From positions 62,001 to 126,000 of the forward strand of contig NC_016454.1 in the NCBI RefSeq assembly GCF_000235365.1: a stretch of DNA of 64,000 nucleotides. Reading direction: 5' to 3'. The position numbers and the translations under genes are program-made. The stretch is from Eremothecium cymbalariae DBVPG#7215 (taxonomy: Eukaryota > Ascomycota > Saccharomycetes > Saccharomycetales > Saccharomycetaceae). Shown piece by piece: positions 38,114 to 48,059 of this stretch. The notes below the pieces were generated by a model. That model was not told the origin of the DNA. It searched no databases and saw only the letters and a list, made by a program, of their open reading frames with translations. How positions within the stretch are numbered: the stretch's first letter is position 1; every line of letters begins with the position of its first letter.

Positions 38114-38141
38114 AGCGCAGCGGTGTGCACACCGCTGCGCT
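38114..38141. repeat. 28-bp perfect palindrome
   Basis: Half site AGCGCAGCGGTGTG followed directly by its exact reverse complement; no spacer. It lies in the RPL13-proximal GC-rich block. Confidence 0.95.
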
Positions 38142-38254
38142 GAACCTGCCTAGGCATTGGTACTGGCCTGCCCAGGCCTGCCTATCCTCTGCCTAGCCAG
38201 TCTCGCGCGGCCGGCAACTCCGCCGGGAGAATGTCTCTTCCCAATGGCAGCGGT

Positions 38255-38290
38255 GCCCAGGCTTGCCCAGGCTGCTGGGCAAGCCTGGGC
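38255..38290. repeat. Inverted repeat, 16-bp arms, 4-base loop
   Basis: Arms 38255-38270 and 38275-38290 (GCCCAGGCTTGCCCAG and its reverse complement) around GCTG; a very strong predicted hairpin about 160 bases before the RPL13 ATG. Confidence 0.95.
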
Positions 38291-38449
38291 TGACCCAGAT
38301 CGCCTGTGAGGTCTAGTTCCACAGAGGTTTCCAGTCAGGCTGCGGCTCGGTGGAGGTGTGCCGTCATAGTAACAAATTTTTAACTGGTTAGTTGAAAAGT
38401 AGACGAACAGACAGACGTACAATACTCGTAAACCAAGGATCAAGTAACA

Positions 38450-39428
38450 ATGGGTATGTTAAAGTGGTGCAGCAGTTATTTCAACACAAGAGTTTATCTA
38501 TGTTAAATGCGGGACGAGCGGCTAGGACTGAATAAATGTCGAATTACGAATTACGAGGAAGCATCATCATCGCAGTAAGGTGAACGACGAAGAGAACATC
38601 CAGCTTTGGGAAGAGAAGACCATTGGGAGGTTTGAAGGCCAGGTGTTTTCAATGTGAGATGGTACGAATGGGCATTAATATGGGGACTACTCGAGACAGT
38701 CATGCGATATGGAAGAGGAGGAAGAAGATTGTAGATCTATGTGCAGTTTTGCGCCAATGGATGAACTCAAGTGTGTTTAGCTGTCATGAAGGAACTCATT
38801 ATAAAGAAATGAATTACTAACAATTAACACAGCTATCTCCAAGAATTTACCAATTTTGAAGAACCACTTCAGAAAGCACTGGCAAGAACGTGTCAGAGTT
38901 CACTTTGACCAAGCAGGTAAGAAGGTCGCCAGACGTACTGCCAGAGCTGTCAAGGCCGCCAAGGTTGCCCCAAAGCCATTGGACTTATTGAGACCAGTTG
39001 TCAGAGCTCCAACCATCAAGTACAACAGGAAGGTTAGAGCTGGTAGAGGTTTCACCTTGGCTGAAGTTAAGGCTGCTGGTTTGACCGCTGCTTATGCCAG
39101 AACCATTGGTATTGCCGTGGACCACAGACGTCAAAACAGAAACCAAGAAATCTTTGATTTGAATGTTCAGAGATTGAAGGAGTATCAATCCAAGATCATC
39201 ATTTTCCCAAGAAAGGGTGCTGCTCCAGCTACTGAGCAGGTTTTGTCCACTGCCGCCTCTTTCCCAATTGAACAACCAGTTACCGACGTTGAGACCAGGG
39301 CTGTTGAAGATAACGGTGAGTCTGCTTACAGAGCTCTAAGAATGGCCAGATCCGACAAGAAGTACAATGGTATCAGAGAAAAGAGAGCCAAGGAAAAGGC
39401 TGAAGCTGAAGCTGAACAGAAGAAATAA
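38450..39428 (+). CDS. RPL13: 60S ribosomal protein L13 (eL13), two exons
   Basis: Exon 1 is only four bases (ATGG, 38450-38453). Exon 2 is 38833-39428, starting CTATCTCC, so the protein begins [11 protein letters not shown] and has 199 residues, as in S. cerevisiae. Donor GTATGT at 38454, branch TACTAAC at 38815-38821, acceptor CACAG ending at 38832. Conserved blocks include [32 protein letters not shown] and [19 protein letters not shown]. It represents both RPL13A and RPL13B. Confidence 0.96.
38454..38832 (+). other. RPL13 intron
   Basis: 379 bases, GTATGT / TACTAAC / CACAG, after the fourth coding base; the same phase as in S. cerevisiae. No snoRNA was recognised inside. Confidence 0.93.
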
Positions 39429-39775
39429 GCGATCCGAATGATTTTTTGATCCAAGTATGTTTTCAACAAAAATCGGTATTTTCGTCTCGTCATCTTTTAT
39501 GTACACTGTATAATGGGAAGCCATGTATATATATATATATATATATATCCTAATCTAACATTTTATTGTTATTATATATAATGCATATCTTCCACAAAGA
39601 AAACAGACACCCCACGCCCCAATAGATGCAACACTCTTGGCGTGGGAATAGCGTAAAATCATACGTGCACCACCATGAAGATGTATATGGATTAATATAA
39701 AATTTTAGTTAAACTAACAAAATGTACATGTACAAAACAAAAAGCTTGCTAAATTTAAAGTAAATCCATGCGACC
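39429..39775. other. Convergent gap RPL13-RPP1A
   Basis: 347 bases between two 3' ends with a (TA)n repeat at about 39525-39548. No gene is seen. Confidence 0.6.
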
Positions 39776-40093
39776 TTAGTCGAACAAACCGAAACCCATA
39801 TCATCGTCAGACTCTTCTTTAGCTTCCTCTTCCTTTTCTTCAGCCTCCTCTTCAGCAGCAGCACCTCCAGCAGCAGCACCAACAACTGGAGCAGCAGCAG
39901 CACCACCTTCAAACTTGACCAACAAATCTTTCAAGTTCTGGGAATCCAAAGCCCTGGCGTAAATATCCGCCCAGATACCTTCAATTTCAACATTGGCCGC
40001 TTTAGCCAAAGTCAACAATTTCTCAGAAGAGATTTCCACCTCAGCGTCAGCCAAGATCAAAGCAGCGTAGGACAAAGCAGTTTCAACAGACAT
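39776..40093 (-). CDS. RPP1A: Acidic ribosomal stalk protein P1-alpha
   Basis: A 105-residue protein (106 in S. cerevisiae). P1/P2 dimers form the flexible 60S stalk that recruits elongation factors. Seen: the helical N-terminal dimerisation domain ([19 protein letters not shown]), an Ala-rich hinge ([15 protein letters not shown]), an acidic stretch and the universal tail [10 protein letters not shown]. Order RPL13-RPP1A-THI3 equals YDL082W-YDL081C-YDL080C, with SIP5 interleaved. Confidence 0.96.
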   Translation of the reverse strand: MSVETALSYAALILADAEVEISSEKLLTLAKAANVEIEGIWADIYARALDSQNLKDLLVKFEGGAAAAPVVGAAAGGAAAEEEAEEKEEEAKEESDDDMGFGLFD

Positions 40094-40462
40094 TTGTTCA
40101 GTGTGGTAGAGATAATCAAATTAAGCTTCAAACACGAAAGCAGACTATTTCTTTGGTATTTCTAGAGAAACCTTAACCAAAAGAGAACAATTGTGAGTAA
40201 GAGAATGGATGAAAGAAAAGTTGTGAAAAAACTCAGCCCGATGTTACCTCTAAATCTGAAAAAAACAGTGCCTTGAAATTTTTTTTGCGTGATTACGTAT
40301 TAAATGATTACGTATTAAATGATATAAATATGACCATATAAAAGTAATGCTTTAACCGGAATGGAGTGGAATGAGTGGATCGAATTGAGGGTGGAGGGTA
40401 TCTATGGATGGGTTGAGGTGCTAGTACCAGCAGGACGCATGCTGTATACAAGCATGAGGCCC
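40094..40462. other. Intergenic region RPP1A-SIP5
   Basis: 369 bases: the RPP1A promoter with a tandem Abf1 site pair (40295-40323) and the SIP5 3' end. Confidence 0.6.
40295..40323 (-). promoter_or_regulatory. Two tandem Abf1 sites before RPP1A
   Basis: ATCATTTAATACGT (minus strand) matches the Abf1 consensus RTCAYTNNNNACGW and is present twice at a 15-base period (40295-40308 and 40310-40323), about 200-230 bases before the RPP1A ATG. The period comes from an exact 15-base duplication. Confidence 0.65.
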
Positions 40463-41926
40463 TTAGCTGTGTTCACGGTGTTGTTGTTCGAGTAAGCTGA
40501 GGCGCATAGCGTGGCGGATCATCTCTTCTTCTAGTTCATGTGCAACAGAGCTGTTGCTATTGAAGGTGGATGTGCCGCTAGTCAACGAATGGCTGTAGCC
40601 TCTGTGGTGTTCTGGATCAACAAGCCGGTTGCTGACATGTATAGCTGTAGCATTTGCTGATCTGCGTGCGAGTTTCGTTCGTTCTTTGATTAGCTTTATT
40701 TCCCAGTCTGGACGAATCATATCCGAGGTGACGACGGAGGGATGTTGATGTTCAACGGAGTGACGGCGGGACGGCGGATTTTGAAGAGAGAGTTCCTGCA
40801 GGCACGCAGAGGTGCCTTCGCGGTGCTGAGACGTCGAGGTATCGATGGGGCGTGATTGGGAAACATAGCTGCTTGGTGGAGAGCCTAGGATACCAACGGT
40901 TCTGTTCGTTGGTGGGTCGTAGGTGATTCCGAAACACGGAGTTGCACAGTAAGGGCAGCTTGCCGGTTCAGAAATTAACATATTCGGGTCCTTGTCATCG
41001 TATGTATGTGGATCGCGGACTGCATCAACTTCCTCGTGAGGGAAATGCGGATCTTGGCGTTTGATTTGAACAAAGCATTCCGTGCATATCGGTTGTAAAC
41101 AGCAGCGGGAGATGTTCATCGGTTCTGGGAAGTAAAGAAAACAAATAGGACACTCTGAGCCGTTCTTGTAAAGATCATACTTCAAATCGTCGCTGGGGAG
41201 CCACTTATCAAGAACTCCCTTCTGCTTCGACGCTTGTTTAGCTTCGAGAAAACGTTCATTTTCTGCTTCCTGCCATAAAATACGCTTGCGATAAAGCCTA
41301 GCCTTGAACACCTTGGAACGCTGTTTGCGTTGTTCACGTCCAGATAACGATCTATCCACTAAATTTTCTATGTCATTGGCATATATGTCTCCAATTTCAA
41401 CCCCTTCAAACTCTTCTGCATTTTCTTCGAATGCAGCATGGAGTATCAAACTATCAATCACCTTAATCAATTCCTCTCGAGTCCAGCTAGAATCGAAATC
41501 TTGTAGAGGAGTGTAGAAAGGAGCTAACTTCCTCTCCACAACAAGCGCCCGAACTACATTTGCGTTATAATCTAACTTATCAAGTTTATAGCAAGCGTAC
41601 GACGCCAAATAACCCCCATCTACGTTCTCGTCATATTTAACCATCAACTGCTTAACATGCTGCTCCCGAATCCGTTCCTTCTCCTTAGTGAGTCTTTTAC
41701 GATACGGATTCCCGTTACAAGATTCTAACCTAGACATACCACTGGCATTCAATAAATTCCCAACCAACGACGAAGCCCTCCGCGACCTTAGAGTATCATT
41801 CGCCAGACTACCCGTCGACGCGGCACTAGAATTAGAAAACGATCTATACTGCTTATGCCCACCCCCGCTTCTCTGGTTGATACTCTCCAATTCATCATGC
41901 TCCAACTTCCCCGTAGCGTTACCCAT
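40463..41926 (-). CDS. SIP5: Sip5-like zinc-finger protein
   Basis: A 487-residue protein (489 in S. cerevisiae). Sip5 was found as a partner of the Snf1 kinase and the Reg1/Glc7 phosphatase, linking to glucose signalling. Seen: MGNATGK at the N-terminus, which suits N-myristoylation. The mid-protein zinc module has CPICFLYFPEPMN, CCLQPICTECFVQIKR and later CPYCATPCFG, a RING-like pattern. A Ser-rich C-terminal part ends in EEEMIRHAMRLSLLEQQ. It corresponds to YMR140W, interleaved between chr IV-type neighbours RPP1A and THI3. Confidence 0.9.
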   Translation of the reverse strand: MGNATGKLEHDELESINQRSGGGHKQYRSFSNSSAASTGSLANDTLRSRRASSLVGNLLNASGMSRLESCNGNPYRKRLTKEKERIREQHVKQLMVKYDENVDGGYLASYACYKLDKLDYNANVVRALVVERKLAPFYTPLQDFDSSWTREELIKVIDSLILHAAFEENAEEFEGVEIGDIYANDIENLVDRSLSGREQRKQRSKVFKARLYRKRILWQEAENERFLEAKQASKQKGVLDKWLPSDDLKYDLYKNGSECPICFLYFPEPMNISRCCLQPICTECFVQIKRQDPHFPHEEVDAVRDPHTYDDKDPNMLISEPASCPYCATPCFGITYDPPTNRTVGILGSPPSSYVSQSRPIDTSTSQHREGTSACLQELSLQNPPSRRHSVEHQHPSVVTSDMIRPDWEIKLIKERTKLARRSANATAIHVSNRLVDPEHHRGYSHSLTSGTSTFNSNSSVAHELEEEMIRHAMRLSLLEQQHREHS

Positions 41927-43017
41927 AATCTCAAATTTAACAATAATTTAAAAATAAAATAATAAAAAATAAAATAACAATAAAAATACCCCCCTAGTAG
42001 ATTAAAAATATCGTTCTGCTCTTTTTCAACAAATAACCGCTACTCTATTTATAATATTCAAAACAAAAACCCCTACTCTCTTGTAGTATCCTAAAACAAA
42101 AGATACAAATATTATTTTACCTGTCTAACAGTTCACTAACTTCCTTATTCTTACAACCAAAAAATAACTTTTCTATTCACTAATCTCTAGAACCAACTGA
42201 GACTGACTACAACTACCTGACAACACTTCTTAGACGGCTTTATTTGTTGTCAGTGTCTGACAAACAAGCTTTTCAAAAACTCTCCTTCCCCCTTTATATT
42301 TTATTTTTTGAGAAACTGCGCTTTCTCGGAATCAAAACCAGGTTGATTTCCGAGCTGTCGCAGCCTCATCGAGGAAAAGAAAGAGCATCGAACGCACAAA
42401 CGTGTGACAGCTTTTGCTGTTGATGCGGAGGTGGTTGTAGAGTGGTTATCTACTAGGTTTATATATGTATTAGTTGAGGTAAATAAATATGGTAAAGCTG
42501 TGGGAGGTTTTGTAGAGTATATAGTAAGCAGTATGATGTAATAAACGGAGATGAGGGGTGTGGAGTGGGGCTGAAAAGGTATCACAGTTGGTAGTATATA
42601 CAGTTTTATTTATATTCTGGTATCAGAAAAATGAGCGAGGGGGAAACGAGGCAGGGCGTTGTGGAGGAGCAGACAAAGAAGTTAACGGCAAAACGGGTTT
42701 GTATGAGATTCCACAGGTGTGTGTAAAATGGCGCAGGGTGTGTGTCCGACGAGATGCGGCTAACAAGTGGAGCACATGAAAGGCAATATGTTTGAGCAGA
42801 CCAGATGTATGAACCTGGAGGGATGGTGATATTTGTTTCCTGTAGCAAGTTGCGAAGGGCACGGCGACGGGCGAGGCAGGAGAGTCGTCTAAGAGTATGG
42901 CGTGGAAATAAAAGTGGGAAAATGTCAGATTTAGTATGGTAGAATGGTGGGGAATGAAAGGGATCTCACTATATAAGAATGCTACAGTATGTGGGTTGAA
43001 ACGTGGTATTGGTTTGT
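41927..43017. other. Intergenic region SIP5-THI3
   Basis: About 1.1 kb. The first 400 bases, before SIP5, are strongly AT-rich with A/T runs; the rest is the THI3 3' flank. Several 70-90-codon frames overlap here on both strands, none recognised. No RNA gene was found by eye. Confidence 0.5.
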
Positions 43018-44796
43018 TCAGGCTAGTTTTGGCCGTTTTGGTTGAGTCGAGTGTTCGATGTCTGAGGAAACATAATTTTCCAAAAGTGCTTGTGGAGCGT
43101 CCATTGAGGGGAGAATTATCTCGACCATTTTTAGTATATCTTGATTCGAAAATCTTTGGTCTTTTAAGAGTTGGTCTAGTTGGCCAACCTTGACGACTTT
43201 ACGGACGTCGTAATTGGTACCGCCAAATGCGGGGATTATTGAAAGGTTGTTCCAGGGTTGAATATTGTAGTAATCAGCTGTTGCATGATGTGTATCACGG
43301 CTTAATAATCTATCAATAGTATATCCCTGGTTGTTAATGACAAATATATATGGGGCCAATCCCCATTTGATGATGGTACTTATCTCTTGGACGGTAAGTT
43401 GTAAAGCACCGTCGCCAACAAAGAGAATAATCCTGTTATCTTTAAGTCGGTTACCTCTGGATTCCTCTTGGACCGCGATGAGAACGCCGAGGCAAGCACC
43501 AACGGAATAACCCAAAGACCCCCAGAGAGGCTGGGAAACAACTTTTGTGCCAGAAGGGAATTTAATTTGGTTCACTCCGAGTCCAGAAGTGCCCATTTCG
43601 GTCACGATAACGTCTCCAGGTCTAAACCAATGAGACAGACGGGCCCACATCCACTCCTGTCTAAGTGGTGTATTAGCATCCGGTTTGACACGCAGACAGG
43701 AGCTTTCCGGGATTTCTTCCTGGATGTATTGTAGTTTGGTTGGGTCCAGGCATCGAGCGAGCAACTGTAAAACGTCTTTTAAGCGTACATCAGGGTACGT
43801 TTTTGTACCTGATACTTTGGCATATTTATCGAAAAGAAGAACAATGTTTTTGGGCTTGTAACAGAAATGGTAGGAAGAAGTAGCGTAATCGGCAGTGAGT
43901 GCGCCTGCCACAAGGACGAAATCAGCAAAGTCCACCACCTCTCGTACTTGAGGAGAAGATATAGACCCCATATAGACCCCAACATAACGTTTACTTTGTT
44001 CATCAAACGACCCTTTGCCCATTGGTGTACAACAAAGCGGAAAGCCGGTTTTCTGTGCAATTTCTGTTAATTCTTCAATACAGTCATGTCTAGAAGCACA
44101 ACCATCTGCCACAATGACTGGATGTTGTGCCGAATATATTTTTTCCAGCAATATGTCCACAAGTTCTTCAACTGCATCACTGATAGGTTGGTTGAAACCA
44201 CGCATTAAATGTAGCGGAGAATCTAAGCTTTTGCTATCGACCAAGTGGCCTGCAAGATTCACGGGGATTCCACAATAAACCGGTTGTTGTTGGTTATAAC
44301 AACGAACGATACAGTTGTCAATCACATCACAGATGTTATCGCTCTCCTTAAGTACAGCAGTATGAACACAGATATCACTTGCCAATCTATGGAAAATGTC
44401 ATAATCACTATTGCCCAGGGTGTGATGGAGAAGCAGTTTCTTAAGCTGCGCTGATGACGGTGGCATCCCAACAACATGCAATACTGCAACATGCTCCGAA
44501 AATGACCCGGCGATTCCGTTAAGCACTGACATTTCACCGACCCCGAAAGTTGTAACCAGGCATGAAAGACGTTTAATACGGGAGTAGCCGTCGGCAGCAT
44601 ACGAAGCATTAAGTTCGTTAGCATTACCACACCATCGCATCGAGGGTATCTGATAGATTTGATCGAGTAATGGGGAGTTAAATTCGCTCGGAAGCCCAAA
44701 AATTGTAGTGACATTAAGCTGATTCAATCTATGGAATAAATATTTCCCCAAAGGGATCTGGGGTGGAACATTATGCTGCTCAGTATAAGTTGACAT
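43018..44796 (-). CDS. THI3: Thi3-type pyruvate decarboxylase-like regulator
   Basis: A 592-residue thiamine-diphosphate protein of the pyruvate decarboxylase family, closest in character to Thi3 (609 in S. cerevisiae), which senses thiamine diphosphate and controls THI genes with Thi2 and Pdc2. Seen: the TDP-activating Glu (GNANELNASYAADGY), the HHTLGN pair, and the cofactor motif GDGALQLTVQ...NNQGYTID. Two catalytic acids of true decarboxylases are changed: the Asp of GLPGDFN is Glu here (GLPSEFN, residue 38), and the Glu of GYTIE is Asp (GYTID), the latter as in S. cerevisiae Thi3. Synteny with RPP1A and MRK1/MDH3 (YDL081C-YDL078C) supports the call. Confidence 0.88.
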   Translation of the reverse strand: MSTYTEQHNVPPQIPLGKYLFHRLNQLNVTTIFGLPSEFNSPLLDQIYQIPSMRWCGNANELNASYAADGYSRIKRLSCLVTTFGVGEMSVLNGIAGSFSEHVAVLHVVGMPPSSAQLKKLLLHHTLGNSDYDIFHRLASDICVHTAVLKESDNICDVIDNCIVRCYNQQQPVYCGIPVNLAGHLVDSKSLDSPLHLMRGFNQPISDAVEELVDILLEKIYSAQHPVIVADGCASRHDCIEELTEIAQKTGFPLCCTPMGKGSFDEQSKRYVGVYMGSISSPQVREVVDFADFVLVAGALTADYATSSYHFCYKPKNIVLLFDKYAKVSGTKTYPDVRLKDVLQLLARCLDPTKLQYIQEEIPESSCLRVKPDANTPLRQEWMWARLSHWFRPGDVIVTEMGTSGLGVNQIKFPSGTKVVSQPLWGSLGYSVGACLGVLIAVQEESRGNRLKDNRIILFVGDGALQLTVQEISTIIKWGLAPYIFVINNQGYTIDRLLSRDTHHATADYYNIQPWNNLSIIPAFGGTNYDVRKVVKVGQLDQLLKDQRFSNQDILKMVEIILPSMDAPQALLENYVSSDIEHSTQPKRPKLA

Positions 44797-45448
44797 GGCC
44801 TATTCGACTGGCTCTATTCACTCATGCAATCTCTGCACCTCTTGTGTACATAGATATTAACGATCGTTTCTAACAAAATCTAAGAAATTTCATTTTGGCT
44901 TTTTTATTTCACTTTCCTAGTGCGGATGTGCATAAAGGATAATTTGACGTTTGTTTCAACAAGTCAAAATATTCCTACGCAAAAAGTATTAAAAATGCAC
45001 ACATAGAGGAGACCAAACTACGAAAGTCCAGCTAGATGCATACCGATATCTATATATATGTATTATGCAGGTATAAAACAGCTCGGATGATGCATCTATC
45101 CAGATACAACGCGGGGTTGGCGGACACTTGAGGTTGAAAACCATGTGGTGAGAACCAGTCATAATGTATGAGAAGATTGTATATTGTACACCGTAGATGG
45201 GATGACGTTAGAATATGCGTTCGTGCAAGGTTCAGGGCAGAAGGGGCGTTTCGCTCAATAACACAGGGAAAAGGATATATGCCGTCCTCCCAGGGAAACA
45301 AACTAAATAATAGTAATCATAATAATAATAATAGTAATATAATAATAATAATAATAATAATGATAGTAATAATAGTAATAATAACAATAATAGTACTAGT
45401 AGTGGTTATGGTAGTGAGGGGTGGTAGTATAATAATAATTATTTTAAG
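44797..45448. other. Intergenic region THI3-RIM11/MRK1
   Basis: 652 bases: THI3 promoter and the kinase 3' end, including an imperfect (AAT/AGT)n array at 45306-45440. No gene is seen. Confidence 0.6.
45306..45440. repeat. Imperfect (TAA)n trinucleotide array
   Basis: About 135 bases of AAT/AGT/AAC triplets directly after the kinase stop codon (minus strand). A related triplet array lies inside the same gene at 46603-46680. Confidence 0.8.
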
Positions 45449-46888
45449 TCAATCTGAGCGAGTGTGTAGTATCAACTTAGATTGTACTAAGGATTTTTCC
45501 AGGTCGTTCAAATCGTTAAACTCATCAGCAGCGAACTGCATCAATTGCAAATTGTGGCATATACCTTGCCAGAGTTCTGCAGGCGCGTTAGAAGCGCCAC
45601 CTCTTGCACCGCTGGCTGTCGTCGTCGTCGTTGTCGTCGTCGTCTCCGTATCGCCCCGAGCGAGGCAAGTAATGTCATCAAAATAGGAACTGCACAATGC
45701 CAGTAAAGCATTGAACCGTTTTGTGGGGTCATACTGCAGCACATCGTTTAGCAGCTGCACGGTCTCCGGGTCTTCGCGCTTGAAAACTTTGCTCAGCGGA
45801 ATGGGCTTGATCTGCGGGAACTTGTGGTCAGAGTAATTCTCATTCATCGCACAGATCTCCGGTCTCGTAGGCGTGCCCAAAATCTTGATAATCTCGACCA
45901 ACTGGTCGATCCCCGACTCCCCAGGGAACATCGGCTGCCCCAGAAGCAACTCCGCCATCACACACCCCGTGGACCAGATATCGATCTGCGTGGTATAGTT
46001 CGTAGCACCGAATATCAACTCCGGCGCCCTGTAGTACCGCGAGCAAATGTATGACACATTGGGCTCCGTCGGCTTCAGCTGCTTCGCCGACCCAAAGTCG
46101 CACAGCTTGAGCTGCAAACTCTCCGCGTCCACCAGCAGATTCTGCGGCTTGATGTCCCTATGGCACACCCGCGCCACCCGGTGCAGATAGTTGAGCGACT
46201 TGAACAGCTGGAACATGTAAACCTTGATCTCGTCACGTGGCATCAGCGTCCGGCTCGTCACAAAATGCCGTAGCCGCTGATACAACGACTGCGGCATGTA
46301 CTCCAGAATCAAATTCAAATATACCTCGTTCGTCTGCGGCTCGCTCTCGTAGAAATGGTAGCGCAGATCCACCACGTTCACATGTTCTAGAAGCTTCATA
46401 ATCTCCAACTCCCGGTTCTTAAACCTCTTGTCCTGCAGCACCTTCTTGATCGCCACCTTCTCCCCGGTCTGCTCTATCACCGTCGTAAACACAACCCCAA
46501 ACGACCCGTGCCCGACAACCTCTGTGGCCGGGTACGTGATCTCCACCAACTCCTCCTCGGCCTCCGTCTGCGTCTCCGCACCACCGCCGCTCTCCTGCCC
46601 CCCGTTACTGCTACCATTATTATTACTATTACTATTATTACTATTATTGTTATTATTATTACCCTTACCATTATTATAAATATGAATGTTACTATTGTGA
46701 CTGTGGTTCTCATTGTTCCCCGTACGGTTACCATGGTGATTGTTGCTATTGGCCGCCCCGGCCCCCGTCCTTCTGCTGTGTCCTTTGTAGACCTGTTTGG
46801 TCACTGTGGGATTAGTAATGTGAGTAATGTCCATTGTTTCGGCGTGCTGCTGCTGCTGCTGCCCATCTCGGACTTCCGACTGCTGCAT
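45449..46888 (-). CDS. RIM11: GSK-3 family kinase (Rim11/Mrk1)
   Basis: 479 residues from the first ATG (46888, MQQSEV); the open frame above it starts only with TTG, and a second ATG at 46834 (MDITHITN) is also possible. GSK-3 kinases of this group phosphorylate Ume6/Ime1 in meiotic entry. Seen: an Asn/Ser-rich N-terminal region, glycine loop [42 protein letters not shown] and the GSK-3 activation loop [13 protein letters not shown] with its Tyr. In the single-copy arrangement it stands for RIM11 (YMR139W, beside CIN4) and MRK1 (YDL079C, between THI3 and MDH3). It starts a GC-rich block. Confidence 0.93.
   Translation of the reverse strand: MQQSEVRDGQQQQQHAETMDITHITNPTVTKQVYKGHSRRTGAGAANSNNHHGNRTGNNENHSHNSNIHIYNNGKGNNNNNNSNNSNSNNNGSSNGGQESGGGAETQTEAEEELVEITYPATEVVGHGSFGVVFTTVIEQTGEKVAIKKVLQDKRFKNRELEIMKLLEHVNVVDLRYHFYESEPQTNEVYLNLILEYMPQSLYQRLRHFVTSRTLMPRDEIKVYMFQLFKSLNYLHRVARVCHRDIKPQNLLVDAESLQLKLCDFGSAKQLKPTEPNVSYICSRYYRAPELIFGATNYTTQIDIWSTGCVMAELLLGQPMFPGESGIDQLVEIIKILGTPTRPEICAMNENYSDHKFPQIKPIPLSKVFKREDPETVQLLNDVLQYDPTKRFNALLALCSSYFDDITCLARGDTETTTTTTTTTASGARGGASNAPAELWQGICHNLQLMQFAADEFNDLNDLEKSLVQSKLILHTRSD
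46603..46680. repeat. Coding (ATT/ACT)n array in the GSK-3 gene
   Basis: An AT triplet array that encodes the Asn/Ser-rich stretch near the kinase N-terminus. It is sharply AT-rich inside an otherwise GC-rich gene. Confidence 0.8.
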
Positions 46889-48059
46889 CTGTGTATCGTT
46901 TCCTCTTCCCCGGCCCTGCGCGTGCACCCTAATAAGAGACGCCCGTCCGTCTCCCGAGATCCAAGCAACCGCCGCAGGCAAAAAACAATCGCCAACCCTG
47001 CTGCACAGACCCGCTCGTTCCAGTGCTGCTCCACTACCCTGTATACGACGGCTGCCGCCAACCAGACCCGTCTGCTGTTTTACCCCCGGGAATTAGCCAA
47101 CAGGCGTGCCACCAGCTGATGGCCCTGCAGAAAGAAATAGCAAAAAAGGGGATCTCTGTCTCCCAGCCGGTCGCTTCGTGCCGCTCCCCAGTAACTAACG
47201 CGGGGATCGATCGGTTTGCCCTGTTGTTTTCTACCACGCCTGACTGACGATAGTAGCGTTTCCTCCCCTTGGTGGACCTAAAAAACAAAAACAAAAACAA
47301 AAATAAAACAAAAAAAAACACTTGTGACGGTCGGTGGTTCGATTCGTGTGGATGCAAAAAACCGCTGTGCGTGTCGTCGGTCGATTTGTGGTTCTGTCGA
47401 TGGGATGGGACCTGTTGAGTTCTTTGTAGATATATGTGTGTTCCGCTTTTCTGTTTCACGCGCCGTAGTGGTATGTTGTTGCAGTGTTGCAGTTCTTGCC
47501 GTGGACGAGAAGCGGAGAGCGTATTAAAGAAAAAGGGTTTTTCTTTTTTTGTCGTTGCGGTGGTGGTGGGGTGGTGGGCTCTCTCTGTGTGTCTCTGTCT
47601 GGAACTGGGGTAGTGTAGTGTAGTGTATTGTGCTGCGTGTAGATTGGCAGTGTGTGGTGGGCTGCGGTGTGAAGGTATCGTTCTGCTGTGTTCGGTTGTG
47701 TTCGGTTGTGGGTGCTTTCCTTTTCAGATGGTGGAGCAGAGTGTGTGGGAGATATGGGTATGTATGGTGTGTGATGTATTCTTGCTCGACAGGAGTTTTG
47801 ATTGGTTTGGTATTATTTTTTATTTAATTTATTGTAGTGGGTCTGGGGTGTACGAGCGGTGGAATCAGCTGTTGGAACGCGTTTGCTTTAAGGTGCGGGC
47901 GGGCAGGGGGCGCGGGGGGCGGGTAACGGGCTAAAGGGAGTTACCGCATGTCCGTAAGGGGGAGCGGAGCCGCGGTGCGCAGGTTAAAAATCAGAGAGTG
48001 TAATATTGATATATACGATTGGATCCGGGGTGTCCGGGTGTCCGGTGGTGCTACAAGGA
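46889..48059. other. Intergenic region RIM11/MRK1-MDH3
   Basis: About 1.2 kb upstream of the kinase. It holds CTG/CAG and C-rich runs, an A-rich (CAAAAA)n block (47281-47320), a GT/TAGTG tandem stretch (about 47540-47640), a duplicated GTGTTCGGTT word near 47696-47712 and a Reb1 core (CGGGTAA, near 47920). No coding frame is recognised. Confidence 0.55.

Larger units (their letters stand above)
37518..38449. promoter_or_regulatory. Shared RPS16-RPL13 promoter with two GC-rich hairpin blocks
   Basis: 932 bases between the two starts. Two GC-rich blocks (about 37626-37920 and 38060-38350) flank a core with two Rap1 sites. Hand counts give 135/180 G+C for 37681-37860 and 119/180 for 38101-38280, against AT-rich flanks. 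Both blocks are full of inverted repeats, listed separately, and the word GCCTAG occurs four times. No known structured RNA was recognised. Confidence 0.75.

Noticed and set aside
42330..42370. Centromere CDEIII-like word (GATTTCCGAG)
   Set aside because: Only part of the consensus matches and no CDEI with an AT-rich CDEII at proper spacing was found.
47330..47350. tRNA B-box-like GGTTCGATTCG
   Set aside because: No A box or cloverleaf could be built around it. No tRNA gene was found by eye anywhere; a tRNAscan run would be decisive.
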